A DNA stretch of 64,000 nucleotides, taken from contig JANSYK010000003.1 of assembly GCA_024742485.1 (NCBI GenBank), forward strand, positions 1,054,001 through 1,118,000, in the 5' to 3' direction. Source of the DNA: Alphaproteobacteria bacterium. GTDB lineage: Bacteria; Pseudomonadota; Alphaproteobacteria; Rhizobiales; Rhizobiaceae. The translations under genes and the position numbers were made by a program. This document shows, piece by piece, positions 1 to 8,588 of this stretch; position 1 is the stretch's first letter; every line of letters starts with the position of its first letter. The notes under the pieces are model-generated. The model was not told where the DNA came from, did not search any database, and worked only from the letters and a program-made list of their open reading frames with translations.

Positions 1-2
1 AC

Positions 3-152
3 AAGAGGGTTGGCGACCATGATTTGGATTGGATCATGTCCGAGAGTGACTACAAGGACGGGGATCATTTCGTTCTTCGGTTGATTAACGGTGCGAATCT
101 GAGAATCGGCGCCGAGAAAATGATCGGCAAAGTCCATGAAGCAACGCCATAG
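3..152 (+). CDS. C-terminal end of a protein of unknown function (5' end outside window)
   Basis: An open frame enters from the left edge and stops at a TAG, giving the last 49 residues of a protein. The piece is hydrophilic and rich in Asp and Lys, has no membrane segment, and reads ...DLDWIMSESDYKDGDHF... near its start. It faces the next gene tail to tail with 24 bases between the stops. I do not recognise the family. Its place beside a membrane protein and a glycosyltransferase hints at envelope polysaccharide work, but that is inference only. Confidence 0.5.
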   Translation, partial: KRVGDHDLDWIMSESDYKDGDHFVLRLINGANLRIGAEKMIGKVHEATP

Positions 153-176
153 ACATGAGGGCGCAGGCGGCTGGTT

Positions 177-1772
177 TCACGGCACAGAGAGTTTTTCATA
201 AATCCAGATTTCGGTACCGGCGCATTGCACCGTCTCGCGCGGAGCGCCGAACTTGGTTCGAATACTACCGGTATCCAGTCCCCTGATGATGATGAAAGTC
301 GGGGCAATCGGTGAGCCGTCATCTGCGCGGGTCTCGAACCAGGCACGATTGTAGTTGAAATTGTGTCGACTCCCGTCAGGTCTGATCTGGGCAATGTGAA
401 TTCTTCGTTCCGACAGGAATATCAGACGCTTGGCAATCCAGTAGTTGGCGAATCCGGTTGAATGCCCCCGTGTCACCAGACATGCTTCCAGATCGGAACG
501 GGATTCGGGTGCCGTGGCGGTGCCATAAGCGCCAGGAGCCATAAACACAAAAGCCGCGGCAGCAGCGATCGACACCAGATGGCGCCCATATTTTGGTATC
601 ATCAGGACGCGTGAAAGGAACATGGAAATCGCAAGGACCGCATAGAGCGGAATGATAATAAGATATCTCCAATGGGCCTGTTCCTTGAAATAGCTTGTGA
701 TGATGAGGACCAGCACCCCCGAGACAATGGAACTGGCTAAAAAGACCACAAACGCGTCGTTGAACGACAATCGCCTGCTTCGAAGACACCGGATGACCGA
801 CACCATGCCTGCTAACACAATGCCAGTGGCAATCACCAGAAAGGTCGCCATGATCCAGTCCGGTTCCGCGAAGGTGACTTTGATTTCGTCCCACAGCGCG
901 GTTGCCGACCGAGCAACAGAATTCAGTTGCAATGGTACGCCCCTTCCGACACCGTGAAGGACACGTTCGATTGCGATAGCAACGACAGCGGAGAAGAACA
1001 ATGTTCTCCTAATGGGCCAGGGGAAACGGATATTGCAGGCTTTTGCATGCAGCCACAGGACGACCAACGCCGGAAAAACGAACCAGACCAAAAAAAGCGC
1101 ATCCGAAAAAGTCGCCACAAAAACAAGCGAAACAAGGCCGATACGGGCCCATCGGGAGCCTGGATCTTGCAGAAGCTCATCCAGCAACGCCACTGCGATC
1201 AGGGTACACAACAGGGCACCTGTGTGAATAAACGGCGAAAAAAGGGTCGGCAAAAGCCAGTTCGACGGTGGTACGTCCAGCAGATTGCCGGCAAAAACGA
1301 GCGCAAGCAAACACAGGATAAACAGCAGAATGGCGGATTGAACACGCGATCCGGTAGCACGGCTGATCAGCCACCCTCCGGTGAGTCCATAGCCGGCAAG
1401 CAACAGGGTGCTGTAACCGATGGCCATCCATTTGGGTGACAGGGGCAGCAAAACCAGCCCGCCGGCGATGAATATATCAGGAAGGACATACGGGGAAGGG
1501 GAATGACGCCAGGAATGGAATGAAGCAGGGTCTGCCAGAAAATCCTCGACGACGAGGTAGGGCTGCACCAGATCGCTGGCAAAGGGAATCCCGGAAAGTC
1601 CGCGGTTCCAGAAAAACAGGACAGACACAAGCGTAAAAACTGCAGATGCCGTGACGAACAGGCCGGTACGCGCAGCTCGGCCGGTTGCAATCGTCCCCCT
1701 CATGTCGGCATCAGGCCCCATTCGCCATTTCCATCCCGCATTGCCCGATTGCGACATAGTCCTTTTTGACAC
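177..1772 (-). CDS. Polytopic membrane protein of unknown function
   Basis: A 531-residue protein with a short polar N-terminus followed by about ten hydrophobic segments spread over residues 35-400, then a soluble C-terminal domain of about 120 residues. This layout resembles GT-C type membrane glycosyltransferases and related uncharacterised proteins, which have a multi-span bundle and a lumenal or periplasmic tail. I see no clear acidic catalytic motif in the first loop, so the glycosyltransferase idea is only a guess. The gene is divergent from the GT28-like gene that starts 78 bases away, so the two could share a promoter region. Confidence 0.6.
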   Translation of the reverse strand: MSKRTMSQSGNAGWKWRMGPDADMRGTIATGRAARTGLFVTASAVFTLVSVLFFWNRGLSGIPFASDLVQPYLVVEDFLADPASFHSWRHSPSPYVLPDIFIAGGLVLLPLSPKWMAIGYSTLLLAGYGLTGGWLISRATGSRVQSAILLFILCLLALVFAGNLLDVPPSNWLLPTLFSPFIHTGALLCTLIAVALLDELLQDPGSRWARIGLVSLVFVATFSDALFLVWFVFPALVVLWLHAKACNIRFPWPIRRTLFFSAVVAIAIERVLHGVGRGVPLQLNSVARSATALWDEIKVTFAEPDWIMATFLVIATGIVLAGMVSVIRCLRSRRLSFNDAFVVFLASSIVSGVLVLIITSYFKEQAHWRYLIIIPLYAVLAISMFLSRVLMIPKYGRHLVSIAAAAAFVFMAPGAYGTATAPESRSDLEACLVTRGHSTGFANYWIAKRLIFLSERRIHIAQIRPDGSRHNFNYNRAWFETRADDGSPIAPTFIIIRGLDTGSIRTKFGAPRETVQCAGTEIWIYEKLSVP

Positions 1773-1850
1773 AGACTCGCAATGACAATGTGCTTTGGGC
1801 CTGTTCGCGGGACCGGACCTTACCTATAAGGTTCTTGAGGGTGATGGGGA

Positions 1851-2972
1851 ATGAAGCGCTTATTGTACATTGTGAACGGGCTTGGAATGGGCAATTCGAC
1901 CCGATGTCATTCCGTTATCCAGCACCACAATCCCGGTATGTATGAGATCGACGTTCTGACGAGCGGCAATGGGTTGAAGTATTTTCAGAATGTCGACCAA
2001 ATTCGCGAGATCGACGAGTTTGAGAATCTGTTTTACGCCAAGGACTCAAAGGGAAACCTGACGGTCTTCGGGTCGATCCTCGGTCTGCCTGTCATGGTGA
2101 TGCGATACGCCAGGAACGTTTTCAAACTGCGCGGGAAACTGCGCGCCGGCAATTACAGCGCCATCATTATCGACTCGGACTATTCCACCTTCTTTGTCAA
2201 AAGGCTTGCCGGGGTTCCCATCATTGCCCTCAACAATGCCGATATTGTTGTGGAGGAATGTAAAAAGCGGCGCCCATTGCCGCCGAGCATAAAAATGCAA
2301 TATTGGGTTGAACGGCTCGACCGTCTGTTTCACCGCATCATACCGCATCACGTTGTCAGCCCGACACTGACACCGGGGCAGGGCAGTGGCAATCTTGTCC
2401 ACGTGCCGCCGATGGTTCGTTCACAGCTCAGGCCGCAGCACAAGCCAGGCGAGGTCAGACATATTCTGCTTATGCTGAGCGGCTCGGATTTCGGCACGAA
2501 CACGGATTTTCTTGACGACATTGTGCTGCCGGAAGGTGTTGTCCTGGATGTCGTCGGCCGTGAGGGAATGTCGGATGAGCGAATTGTCTTTCATGGCAAA
2601 GTGTTCGACAACACGGAGCTATTGAACCGCGCTGATGTCATGGTGATCAATGCGGGATTCAGCGCTGTCAGTGAAGCGGCATTTCTTGGCTGTCCCGTCG
2701 TGGTGATACCGGTGGCCAATCATGCGGAACAATACATCAATGCCCAACTTATCAGTGAACTGGGACTGGGCGTGGTTGCTGACAGCGGCACTGTCCTGGC
2801 GCGGCTTTCACATGTCATCGATCATCATGCGGATTTCCTGGCCCGACATCAGGAGTATAATTGCCTTGCCGGAGGGGCAAAGTCCGCAGCCACGGCGATC
2901 GAAAACTGGGCGGCCGGCGCGGACCATCAGGGGACAGAAGGCCACATGCGACACCCGATGCCCGAGAAATGA
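1851..2972 (+). CDS. GT28/MurG-like glycosyltransferase
   Basis: A 373-residue soluble protein. The N-terminus has a beta-strand followed by GLGMGNSTRCHSV, a glycine-rich loop typical of GT-B fold enzymes. The C-terminal half carries the nucleotide-sugar binding pattern of the GT28 family: NAGFSAVSEAAFLGCPVV followed by an HAEQYINA block at about residues 265-305. The family transfers a sugar from a UDP-sugar to a lipid or glycan acceptor. The donor and acceptor cannot be told here; the length and flanks do not fit MurG itself, which sits in the cell division cluster. Its stop overlaps the next start by four bases (ATGA), so the two products are probably made together. Confidence 0.75.
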   Translation: MKRLLYIVNGLGMGNSTRCHSVIQHHNPGMYEIDVLTSGNGLKYFQNVDQIREIDEFENLFYAKDSKGNLTVFGSILGLPVMVMRYARNVFKLRGKLRAGNYSAIIIDSDYSTFFVKRLAGVPIIALNNADIVVEECKKRRPLPPSIKMQYWVERLDRLFHRIIPHHVVSPTLTPGQGSGNLVHVPPMVRSQLRPQHKPGEVRHILLMLSGSDFGTNTDFLDDIVLPEGVVLDVVGREGMSDERIVFHGKVFDNTELLNRADVMVINAGFSAVSEAAFLGCPVVVIPVANHAEQYINAQLISELGLGVVADSGTVLARLSHVIDHHADFLARHQEYNCLAGGAKSAATAIENWAAGADHQGTEGHMRHPMPEK

Positions 2973-3823
2973 TCATCTGCGCCGACGACTACGGCCTCTC
3001 GCATGGGGTCTCCCGGGGAATTCTCGAACTCATTGATGGCGAGCGCCTGACGGCCACCAGCTGCATGGTGACGGGAAGCAAAGATCTGCCGCTGCAAATG
3101 GCCATGCTGGCGGAGCGCAAGGAAATGGCCGATATCGGTTTGCATCTGACCCTGACCAATGACCGCCCGCTGACCGATATCCGGCCTGATCAGGGGTTGG
3201 TCGATGCGGATGGTGATTTGCTGCCATTCAAGAGACTGATGCGCAATTGCTATCGGGGCCGAGTGGATACGACCCAGTTGGCCCTCGAAATAAAGGCACA
3301 GCTGACACGTTTCACCGAATTGACCGGATTCCAACCGACCTTCATCGACGGACACCAGCATGTGCAGCAGCTTCCCGGCGTGAGAGATATCCTCATCCGG
3401 ATTTGCGCTGATGTGTTGCAGGACGACTATTACATAAGGTGTGGCTGCTTTCCGAAACGTTGGCTGGCCAACCGGGCATTGCCAACCCGAATGAAAATCG
3501 GAAGTGCGCTCATCGGACTGCCGGCCATTGGCTTGAAACGTGTGATCAAGCGCAATGAAGTGCGGCACAATGACAACCTGCTAGGTCATTACAGCAGCAA
3601 GGAACACCTATCGTTTCCCGAAATCTTCAACCGGTATCTGCACCTTCAACCGGCAGCCAATGATATATTTTATGTTCATCCCGGTTATATCGATGATGAA
3701 TTGAAGGCCAAGGATCCGTTTGTGAACGAGAGAGTTTCGGAACTGGAGTTTTTGCGCGGTGACCGGTTCCTGGCGGAACTGGACGCATTTGGAATTGGTC
3801 TCAACCGATATTGCTTCAGGTGA
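2969..3823 (+). CDS. ChbG/HpnK (YdjC) family carbohydrate deacetylase
   Basis: A 284-residue protein starting at the ATG of the ATGA overlap with the glycosyltransferase; the start places the family's opening motif MIICADDYG at the N-terminus. Family features are the metal-binding Asp pair in ADDYG, the GLHLTLT strand, the DGHQHVQQLPG motif near residue 130 with two His, and HPGY near residue 235. YdjC-family enzymes remove acetyl groups from N-acetyl sugars such as chitooligosaccharides, or act in hopanoid head-group formation (HpnK). No hopanoid genes are in view. Coupling to a GT28-like enzyme suggests that a glycan or glycolipid is first built with GlcNAc and then deacetylated. Confidence 0.8.
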   Translation: MIICADDYGLSHGVSRGILELIDGERLTATSCMVTGSKDLPLQMAMLAERKEMADIGLHLTLTNDRPLTDIRPDQGLVDADGDLLPFKRLMRNCYRGRVDTTQLALEIKAQLTRFTELTGFQPTFIDGHQHVQQLPGVRDILIRICADVLQDDYYIRCGCFPKRWLANRALPTRMKIGSALIGLPAIGLKRVIKRNEVRHNDNLLGHYSSKEHLSFPEIFNRYLHLQPAANDIFYVHPGYIDDELKAKDPFVNERVSELEFLRGDRFLAELDAFGIGLNRYCFR

Positions 3824-4275
3824 CCACGACCAGTGCGGCCGTCGCTTTACAGTTCAGCCGAACAACACATATTTACACAAAATCAGGCTTGAGTTGGCTT
3901 GACCATCATCTGCCCTAGAGATTCGAATGAGGTGACATGCCATCGGCGCCTTCGCTTCGCATTGTCCGCCAGCCTGACTTTGGCCCGCGATATTCGGAAG
4001 TCGAACCCCATCGTTCAGAAGTCAGGTTCAATTCTCAGAAGAGGATTATTCCAATACAGGCAATAACCCCAAATGGTTAGAGGGTCCATACACTGCAAAG
4101 ACCTGTCACAGCGGCAATGCGGCATAGAGGGGTGTCTGCCAATACCCTATAATTCAGGTCAATCAGGGTATTCTGCTTCTCTACGCCCATTACCGGTTTC
4201 GGATGTTCCGCGCACGGTGTTCAAAACCAATTCCCAATGCCCGGATTGTCCTGAATGAGGAACAAGGGTTTTCGC
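3824..4275. other. 452-bp gene-free stretch at the left edge of the accessory island
   Basis: No convincing gene. The second half contains a diverged partial copy of the island repeat, and within it a perfect 8-base inverted repeat (AATACCCT ... AGGGTATT, 16-base loop, positions 4141-4172). A GGTTCAATTC string near 4025 looks like a tRNA T-loop but no tRNA can be folded around it. This is the likely left boundary between core chromosome and island; no attachment-site repeat could be identified. Confidence 0.5.
4091..4172 (+). repeat. Partial, diverged copy of the 162-bp island repeat
   Basis: The stretch starting ACTGCAAAGACC and running through GGCATAGAGG to the CAATACCCTATAA region lines up with the core of the repeats at 9921-10082, 10773-10934 and 12507-12668. 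It keeps the CTGCAA box, the GGCATAGAG box and the position of the second inverted repeat, where it has TACCCT/AGGGTA in place of TACCG/CGGTA. It is the most degenerate copy and lacks the conserved GCATTCAG end. Confidence 0.45.
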
Positions 4276-4572
4276 ATGAACAAACAGCTGTCCAAGCCAC
4301 ATCGTAACGTTTCCAGCCAGAAGCCGGACATCAGCGGATCCGGTACACCACTTATCCGGGATGCCATTATCCAAGCGGCGATCGAGGCTGGCGACGGCAG
4401 CTTAATTGATTATCTGAGGCGACGGGCCGCGACGCATCCAAGTGCGTTCCTGACACTGTTGGGCAAGGTGTTGCCTCTACAAGTGACCGGCGTTGATGGC
4501 GACGTCATCAAAACACGGATCGAATTCTCGATCGTCGACCCGAAACGGTCAGGTGGCCGGCACGGCAGCTAA
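4276..4572 (+). CDS. Small phage terminase-associated protein
   Basis: A 98-residue protein. I chose the ATG at 4276 because CAAGGG lies seven bases upstream, while the earlier in-frame ATG has no ribosome site. The stretch DYLRRRAATHPSAFLTLLGKVLPLQ is typical of small proteins found next to phage terminase genes (a helical block ending in GKVLPLQVTG), which act at or near the small terminase subunit. Here the partner large terminase fragment lies 8 kb away, so the packaging module has been split or rearranged. The call is by motif memory, not by search. Confidence 0.55.
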   Translation: MNKQLSKPHRNVSSQKPDISGSGTPLIRDAIIQAAIEAGDGSLIDYLRRRAATHPSAFLTLLGKVLPLQVTGVDGDVIKTRIEFSIVDPKRSGGRHGS

Positions 4573-4701
4573 GGTAACAGGCCGCCACTCTCGGCGTTGG
4601 TCGGGGCGATTCTACAAAATACCTCTCATCTTGAACCGTGGTGTTATGCCGGTAATGGCGTCGATGACACGGTCTCCCAATGGCAAGTGAAAAGGTGCAC
4701 C

Positions 4702-5838
4702 ATGGCAAATCCAAGACAACAGATTCACTCCTGGCTGATGCAACAGCAAATTCCAAAGACGGCGGGAGCTCAACCGTATCCGTTCTCCGGTGTTGCAAGC
4801 ACGACGCCTGGCGTGTTTGGCGCAGAATCCCGGTTCAGAACGCCTATGATACAGCGGCGGCATGACCGCTTTGCACCGCTTGCGCAGGCCGGCAAACCAG
4901 ATGATGAAGGAGTGAATACAGCAAGGAGGTTTTACACTCCGCTAGACCCCAAGACGGTGCAATATACAAGGAACATGGAGGCCGAGTTGCCTCTGGCCCC
5001 GAATCCCGCTGAAGAATTCGAAAGACGGTATCGCGCTGGGCAGCGGTTGAACGGCGCACCTGTATCGTTGGACCCGCAAGCAAATGTCTCCGAGGCGCTG
5101 CATTTCGCACAAAACGAAAACCGAATGGCGCCGGTGCGCTATGCCGACAATATTCAACAGCAGGTTCGCAAATTTCCGATCAAACAGAGTCTGGAAGAGA
5201 ACCTTGCCAAATCTGTGTATGACACATTCGGGCCAGGATACTCGGTTGAAATCGGCAGCGCCGGACAGCCAAGAGCGGGCACGGTCCTGGAGGCGCACAA
5301 CATGACCTGGGACCCGTCGATAAGGGATTATAGGGGGCGGGTTGGAACAACCAACCATGATCACGGCGGAGCAGCAGACATCAGAATAATCGGACCGGAT
5401 GGCCAGCCGCTCCCGCAACACAAACTCGGGAAATTTGTGCAGTACTGGTATGCCAATAATTATGGGCGCGCAGCCACGGGGCTGGCACGCGGCGGTGTCC
5501 ATGTCGATGAGCGGCGGAACCGCGGCTATTATGAATACCGCAACGGCAAGGCGGATCCGGGGAGGGCGGCCACGAAGAAATGGGCGGACAGGGGTAGAGC
5601 CGGCGAAATGCCGGAACTCTATGACTCTCCGGGCATGCCCGAGCCGTCGATGTCTGCTGGTGAACTGGGCTTGGAGGATCCAATGGAGGCGTCCGAGACC
5701 GCCCGACTCCACGGCACTTTCGACGATGCAGACCCTCAGGCCACCGCAATTGAGGCCTATGAGTACGCAAAGCTGGTGCCGGAGAATCCGTATCGCGAGC
5801 CTGTCATTCCGAAGCCGAAACCTCGTCCGGACCGTTGA
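4702..5838 (+). CDS. M15-type peptidoglycan peptidase-like protein (candidate effector or endolysin)
   Basis: A 378-residue protein; the start at 4702 has AAAGG seven bases upstream, and residues before it in the longer frame are not protein-like. The first 180 residues are low-complexity and rich in Pro, Gln and Arg. A zinc peptidase-like core follows: H219-x6-D226 in NHDHGGAAD, and H267-x-D269 in RGGVHVDE, matching the HxxxxxxD ... HxD metal ligands of M15/DUF882 L,D- or D,D-carboxypeptidases that cut peptidoglycan cross-links. The C-terminus is acidic and ends in a Pro/Lys/Arg tail (PKPKPRP), resembling the linker in the glucosaminidase downstream, but it lacks the YTGxKKQIFDF tag. No signal peptide is visible, so it would need lysis, a holin or a secretion system to reach the wall. 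The convergent neighbour is a small exported protein. Confidence 0.6.
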   Translation: MANPRQQIHSWLMQQQIPKTAGAQPYPFSGVASTTPGVFGAESRFRTPMIQRRHDRFAPLAQAGKPDDEGVNTARRFYTPLDPKTVQYTRNMEAELPLAPNPAEEFERRYRAGQRLNGAPVSLDPQANVSEALHFAQNENRMAPVRYADNIQQQVRKFPIKQSLEENLAKSVYDTFGPGYSVEIGSAGQPRAGTVLEAHNMTWDPSIRDYRGRVGTTNHDHGGAADIRIIGPDGQPLPQHKLGKFVQYWYANNYGRAATGLARGGVHVDERRNRGYYEYRNGKADPGRAATKKWADRGRAGEMPELYDSPGMPEPSMSAGELGLEDPMEASETARLHGTFDDADPQATAIEAYEYAKLVPENPYREPVIPKPKPRPDR

Positions 5839-6045
5839 GAGGACTCATACGCTCGGATCATACTTTCCGTTAACCCGATAATCATTGTGCAATCATCGAA
5901 AATACAACTATATCGTGCGCAATTGGTTCCTGACTAGCGTTGCATCCAGAGTACTGAGATTCATTGAGCGAGAACAGCGCGCGATGAACAGGTTCAGCCG
6001 GTATCGCCTGATATTGGTAAAATCCTCCTTTGGAGAGGGCGCAAG

Positions 6046-6498
6046 TCAGTCAGGCCATTCGCAAGCACTGTATTCGGTTGTAAAGGGTAGGTGGCGATCG
6101 CCGATTTTGCCCCTGCGGTAGGCCAAAATGCGTCCTGCCGGTTCAAGATTCAGAAACATCCTTTGGCCTTTAAATGGCGGAAGTTGCGCATCGTGATCCC
6201 ATGCCTCGCAGTCTGAATTGATGATAACTATCTCATAATCGGGGATTTTTGTTATTTTTGTTATGTCGCATCTGAATCCGTGTCCGCTGATCTCATTGGC
6301 CGTAATTGTCAACGGCCTTATTTCAGAATCTTCACAATTGAAGGGCCTCGCATGCCCCTGATTGATGAGGATTTCGGTTGTGTACTCACCTACAAAACTA
6401 CCGTGCCACCACGGTTCATCTTGCGCCGCAGCGGCAACAGGGAAGACGATGAGCGGAAGTGAAAGCGCAAGGGTGTGTCTCAGATCATACTTTGGCAT
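6046..6498 (-). CDS. Small exported protein of unknown function (possible immunity or inhibitor partner)
   Basis: A 150-residue protein. The ATG at 6498 is preceded by GGAG at six bases; the upstream ATG is not. Residues 1-28 form a Sec signal peptide (hydrophobic core LALSLPLIVF, likely cleavage after VAAAA). The mature part has four Cys (in FNCEDS, FRCDI, SDCEAW, SACEWP) and looks like a small disulphide-bonded periplasmic domain. It converges on the M15-like gene. By position it could protect the periplasm against that enzyme, but no inhibitor family is recognised and its sequence differs from the two four-Cys proteins further right. Confidence 0.6.
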   Translation of the reverse strand: MPKYDLRHTLALSLPLIVFPVAAAAQDEPWWHGSFVGEYTTEILINQGHARPFNCEDSEIRPLTITANEISGHGFRCDITKITKIPDYEIVIINSDCEAWDHDAQLPPFKGQRMFLNLEPAGRILAYRRGKIGDRHLPFTTEYSACEWPD

Positions 6499-6729
6499 GG
6501 CGTGCTCCGACATTCATCGAGTGTATCCCAGTATATATACTTAAGGTTGTGATGTCCATTCGATCGGGTTCTGAGCAACGTTGGATTCAGAGCAGGGCCG
6601 GTACCTGCAAAAGACATCGACAAGACACGTTCTGCAAGTGGCGTAGCCGAAACACCTCGGTCACATTGTCGGCCTGGCGGTTGCCTGACACAGTGAGGAT
6701 TGGGTAATTCTGGCGATTCGTCAATCCAG

Positions 6730-6969
6730 CTATCGGTTTCCGGGCGCACATCCGCGCCATGACCTCCATTGACGCCACCAGCCCCAGATTGCGGCTCCGA
6801 TTGCCCAAAAACCGGCGGTGCACAGGGCAGCCCCGACATATGCCTGATGATTGAGCCAAGAATGTTGAGTCCACGTCAACGCGACATATCCAAAGAAAAC
6901 CAACCCAATTCCAACTACGAACATGGCTGCAGAACTCAGGAACGACAGTAGATTTGACAGAACGGACAT
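6730..6969 (-). CDS. Small two-span membrane protein (holin-like)
   Basis: A 79-residue protein with a strong GGAGG site four bases before the ATG. Two hydrophobic segments at about residues 11-32 and 44-65 are joined by a short polar loop, and the C-terminus is basic and Trp-rich. Size and topology fit a class II holin or a small membrane partner of a wall hydrolase. With peptidoglycan hydrolase genes on both sides, a role in letting such enzymes cross the membrane is plausible; small membrane proteins cannot be assigned on topology alone. Confidence 0.5.
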   Translation of the reverse strand: MSVLSNLLSFLSSAAMFVVGIGLVFFGYVALTWTQHSWLNHQAYVGAALCTAGFWAIGAAIWGWWRQWRSWRGCAPGNR

Positions 6970-7087
6970 CGGACCTCCGCAGTTAACGATGACAGTAATA
7001 GCCTCCAGTCTTTCGGTTGTTGTGACAATGACCTGAGACCCAAATCTCCCCCGCTTTTGCGCGGAGTCCGTGGGTTCATTACTGGCC

Positions 7088-7942
7088 TTATGCAGCCTGT
7101 TTTTGCAACGTCATTTTCATGACGAATTCACTGGGCGTAAGATTGCCAAAGGATGAATGCGGTCTGTTTCGGTTGTAGACCTCCTTCCATGCGGTAATTT
7201 GGGAACGTGCTTCGGCAAGTGATGAAAATAGTGTCTCGTTGAGACACTCGTCCCTGAAACTGCCATTGAAGCTCTCCACGAAGCCGTTCTCCATGGGCTT
7301 GCCGGGTTGGATGTAATGCCAGTCGACACCGGTTTCCTGGCACCATTTGAGAACAGCCATACTGGTCAGTTCGGTGCCATTGTCGGATACAACAGTGAGT
7401 GGATTGCCACGTAGCCGGATGAGAGCATCGAGTTCACGGGTAACCCGCAGACCTGACAGTGAGGTGTCTGCTACCCGCGCCAGGCATTCGCGGCTGAAGT
7501 CATCAACCACGGCCAGAACCCGTAAGCGGCGTCCGTCAGTGAAGGCATCCGACACGAAGTCCAGGCTCCACCGTTCGTTTATCCTGCTTGGCAGAAGCAT
7601 CGGCCTTCGGGTGCCAAGGGCACGCTTCCTGCCGCCACGCTTGCGGACTTGCAGCTTCTGCTCGCGGTACAGACGCCTGAGCTTCTTCTGGTTCATAACA
7701 ATACCTTGCCGTTCCAGCATGATGTGGATGCGGCGGTAGCCGAAGTGCCGGCGTTCGCTGGCGACCTTCTTCATTGCTTCACGCAAATCCATGTCGTCAG
7801 GACGGATGCTCCGATATCGAACGCTCGACCGATCAATCTGCAACACTGCACACGCCCGACGCTGGCTCACGCCGTGCCCCGAGCACAGGTGAGCCACCGC
7901 ATCCCGCCTTGCATCGGGCATCACCATTTTTTGGTGCGACAT
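7088..7942 (-). CDS. IS3-family transposase, OrfB (DDE integrase part)
   Basis: A 284-residue frame with an N-terminal HTH_21-like domain ([16 protein letters not shown]) and an rve integrase core. The DDE residues are visible: D in [11 protein letters not shown] in VVSDNGTEL, and E in [19 protein letters not shown]. The end, [18 protein letters not shown], is the standard IS3 tail. In working elements this frame is expressed as an OrfAB fusion by a -1 ribosomal frameshift on an A-rich run. Here the run is six A and puts OrfB in +1 register relative to OrfA, so the usual slip would reach a stop. Confidence 0.9.
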   Translation of the reverse strand: MSHQKMVMPDARRDAVAHLCSGHGVSQRRACAVLQIDRSSVRYRSIRPDDMDLREAMKKVASERRHFGYRRIHIMLERQGIVMNQKKLRRLYREQKLQVRKRGGRKRALGTRRPMLLPSRINERWSLDFVSDAFTDGRRLRVLAVVDDFSRECLARVADTSLSGLRVTRELDALIRLRGNPLTVVSDNGTELTSMAVLKWCQETGVDWHYIQPGKPMENGFVESFNGSFRDECLNETLFSSLAEARSQITAWKEVYNRNRPHSSFGNLTPSEFVMKMTLQKQAA

Positions 7943-8185
7943 CCTCCAGCATGGCGTTGTCGAGCATCGTCTCCGCCAAAAACTTCTTTAGCTTGGCGTT
8001 CTCATCATCCAAGGCCTTCAGTTTGCGGGCGTCCGACACGTCCATGCCGCCGAACTTGGCCTTGTACTTGTAAAAGGTCGCATCCGAGATGCCATGCTTG
8101 CGGCACACATCCGCCATCTTCATCCCGGCTTCCTGCTCCCGCAGCACCCGATGATCTGTTCTTCGGTGAAACGTGATCGCTTCAT
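7833..8185 (-). pseudogene. IS3-family OrfA, frameshifted
   Basis: Translation from the ATG at 8185 begins MKRSRFTEEQIIG, the normal OrfA start, then leaves frame; the rest of OrfA (LREQEAGMKMADVCRKHG, with a helix-turn-helix and a leucine-rich C-terminal helix ending LDNAMLEDV) is found in the next frame from about 8147. One base is missing at about 8148-8150. The frame does not end at the usual KKW stop but runs on to 7833. OrfA provides DNA binding for the transposase, so this copy should be inactive. Confidence 0.8.
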
Positions 8186-8249
8186 TTGTCCGTCTCCTGA
8201 TTGGGACAGACTCTACATAAATTTGGAGGAGATTAAGGGTCTCAGCTCA

Positions 8250-8543
8250 TTAAGTATCGTGATTCATATCACAGGCATAAAACTCAGTGCCGCGCACAAT
8301 TAAGGTCTTCGAGTCTTCAGATAACGAGATATCAATCTGATATCCGCTGTCACCATTACAACTAAAAAGCTCTGAGTCTGTGGCGTCCTGCGAGCAATAG
8401 TCCGCCATGGCAGAGCGTACTACTGCATATCCAAACGGGATTTTTTCGACATAGTAAGGCACATCGTCATTGCAGAATTGGTCACCTGCCAAAACTGCCG
8501 ATGGCATCAATAACAATGAAACTGTTGCTACCATTCTAAGCAT
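8250..8543 (-). CDS. Small exported four-Cys protein (candidate immunity protein of the glucosaminidase)
   Basis: A 97-residue protein with AAGGA seven bases before its ATG. Residues 1-19 are a Sec signal peptide (VATVSLLLMPSAVLA, cleavage before GDQFC). The mature part has four Cys, in QFCNDD, ADYCSQ, FSCNGD and YACDM. Spacing and flanking residues (GD..FC..D, IP.G..VV, YC, G..F..C) match the 110-residue protein at 10303-10635, so the two look like members of one family. It is transcribed divergently from the glucosaminidase gene with only 45 bases between start codons. A periplasmic protein paired with a wall hydrolase is the usual arrangement of an immunity protein; this role is inferred. 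Confidence 0.65.
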   Translation of the reverse strand: MLRMVATVSLLLMPSAVLAGDQFCNDDVPYYVEKIPFGYAVVRSAMADYCSQDATDSELFSCNGDSGYQIDISLSEDSKTLIVRGTEFYACDMNHDT

Positions 8544-8588
8544 GGTGCGTTCCTTCTATGTGCCAGAATGCCAATATGGGAATTGAAT

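Larger units (their letters stand above)
7034..8244 (-). mobile_element. IS3-family insertion sequence, about 1.2 kb, probably inactive
   Basis: The element has imperfect terminal inverted repeats: TGAGACCCAAATCTCC at the left end and TGAGACCCTTAATCTCC read inward from the right end. It carries the two overlapping reading frames of IS3 elements, orfA and orfB, on the minus strand. It sits just past the stop codon of the small exported protein at 8250-8543. I could not find a matching direct repeat of 3-5 bases at the two ends. Two lesions (see orfA) suggest it can no longer move by itself. Confidence 0.8.

Noticed and set aside
4015-4060. GGTTCAATTC string resembling a tRNA T-loop, possible tRNA attachment site
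   Set aside because: No acceptor stem, anticodon arm or D arm can be folded around it.
7020-8260. Target-site duplication around the IS3 element
   Set aside because: The bases next to the two inverted repeats do not match over 3-5 positions under either possible end assignment.
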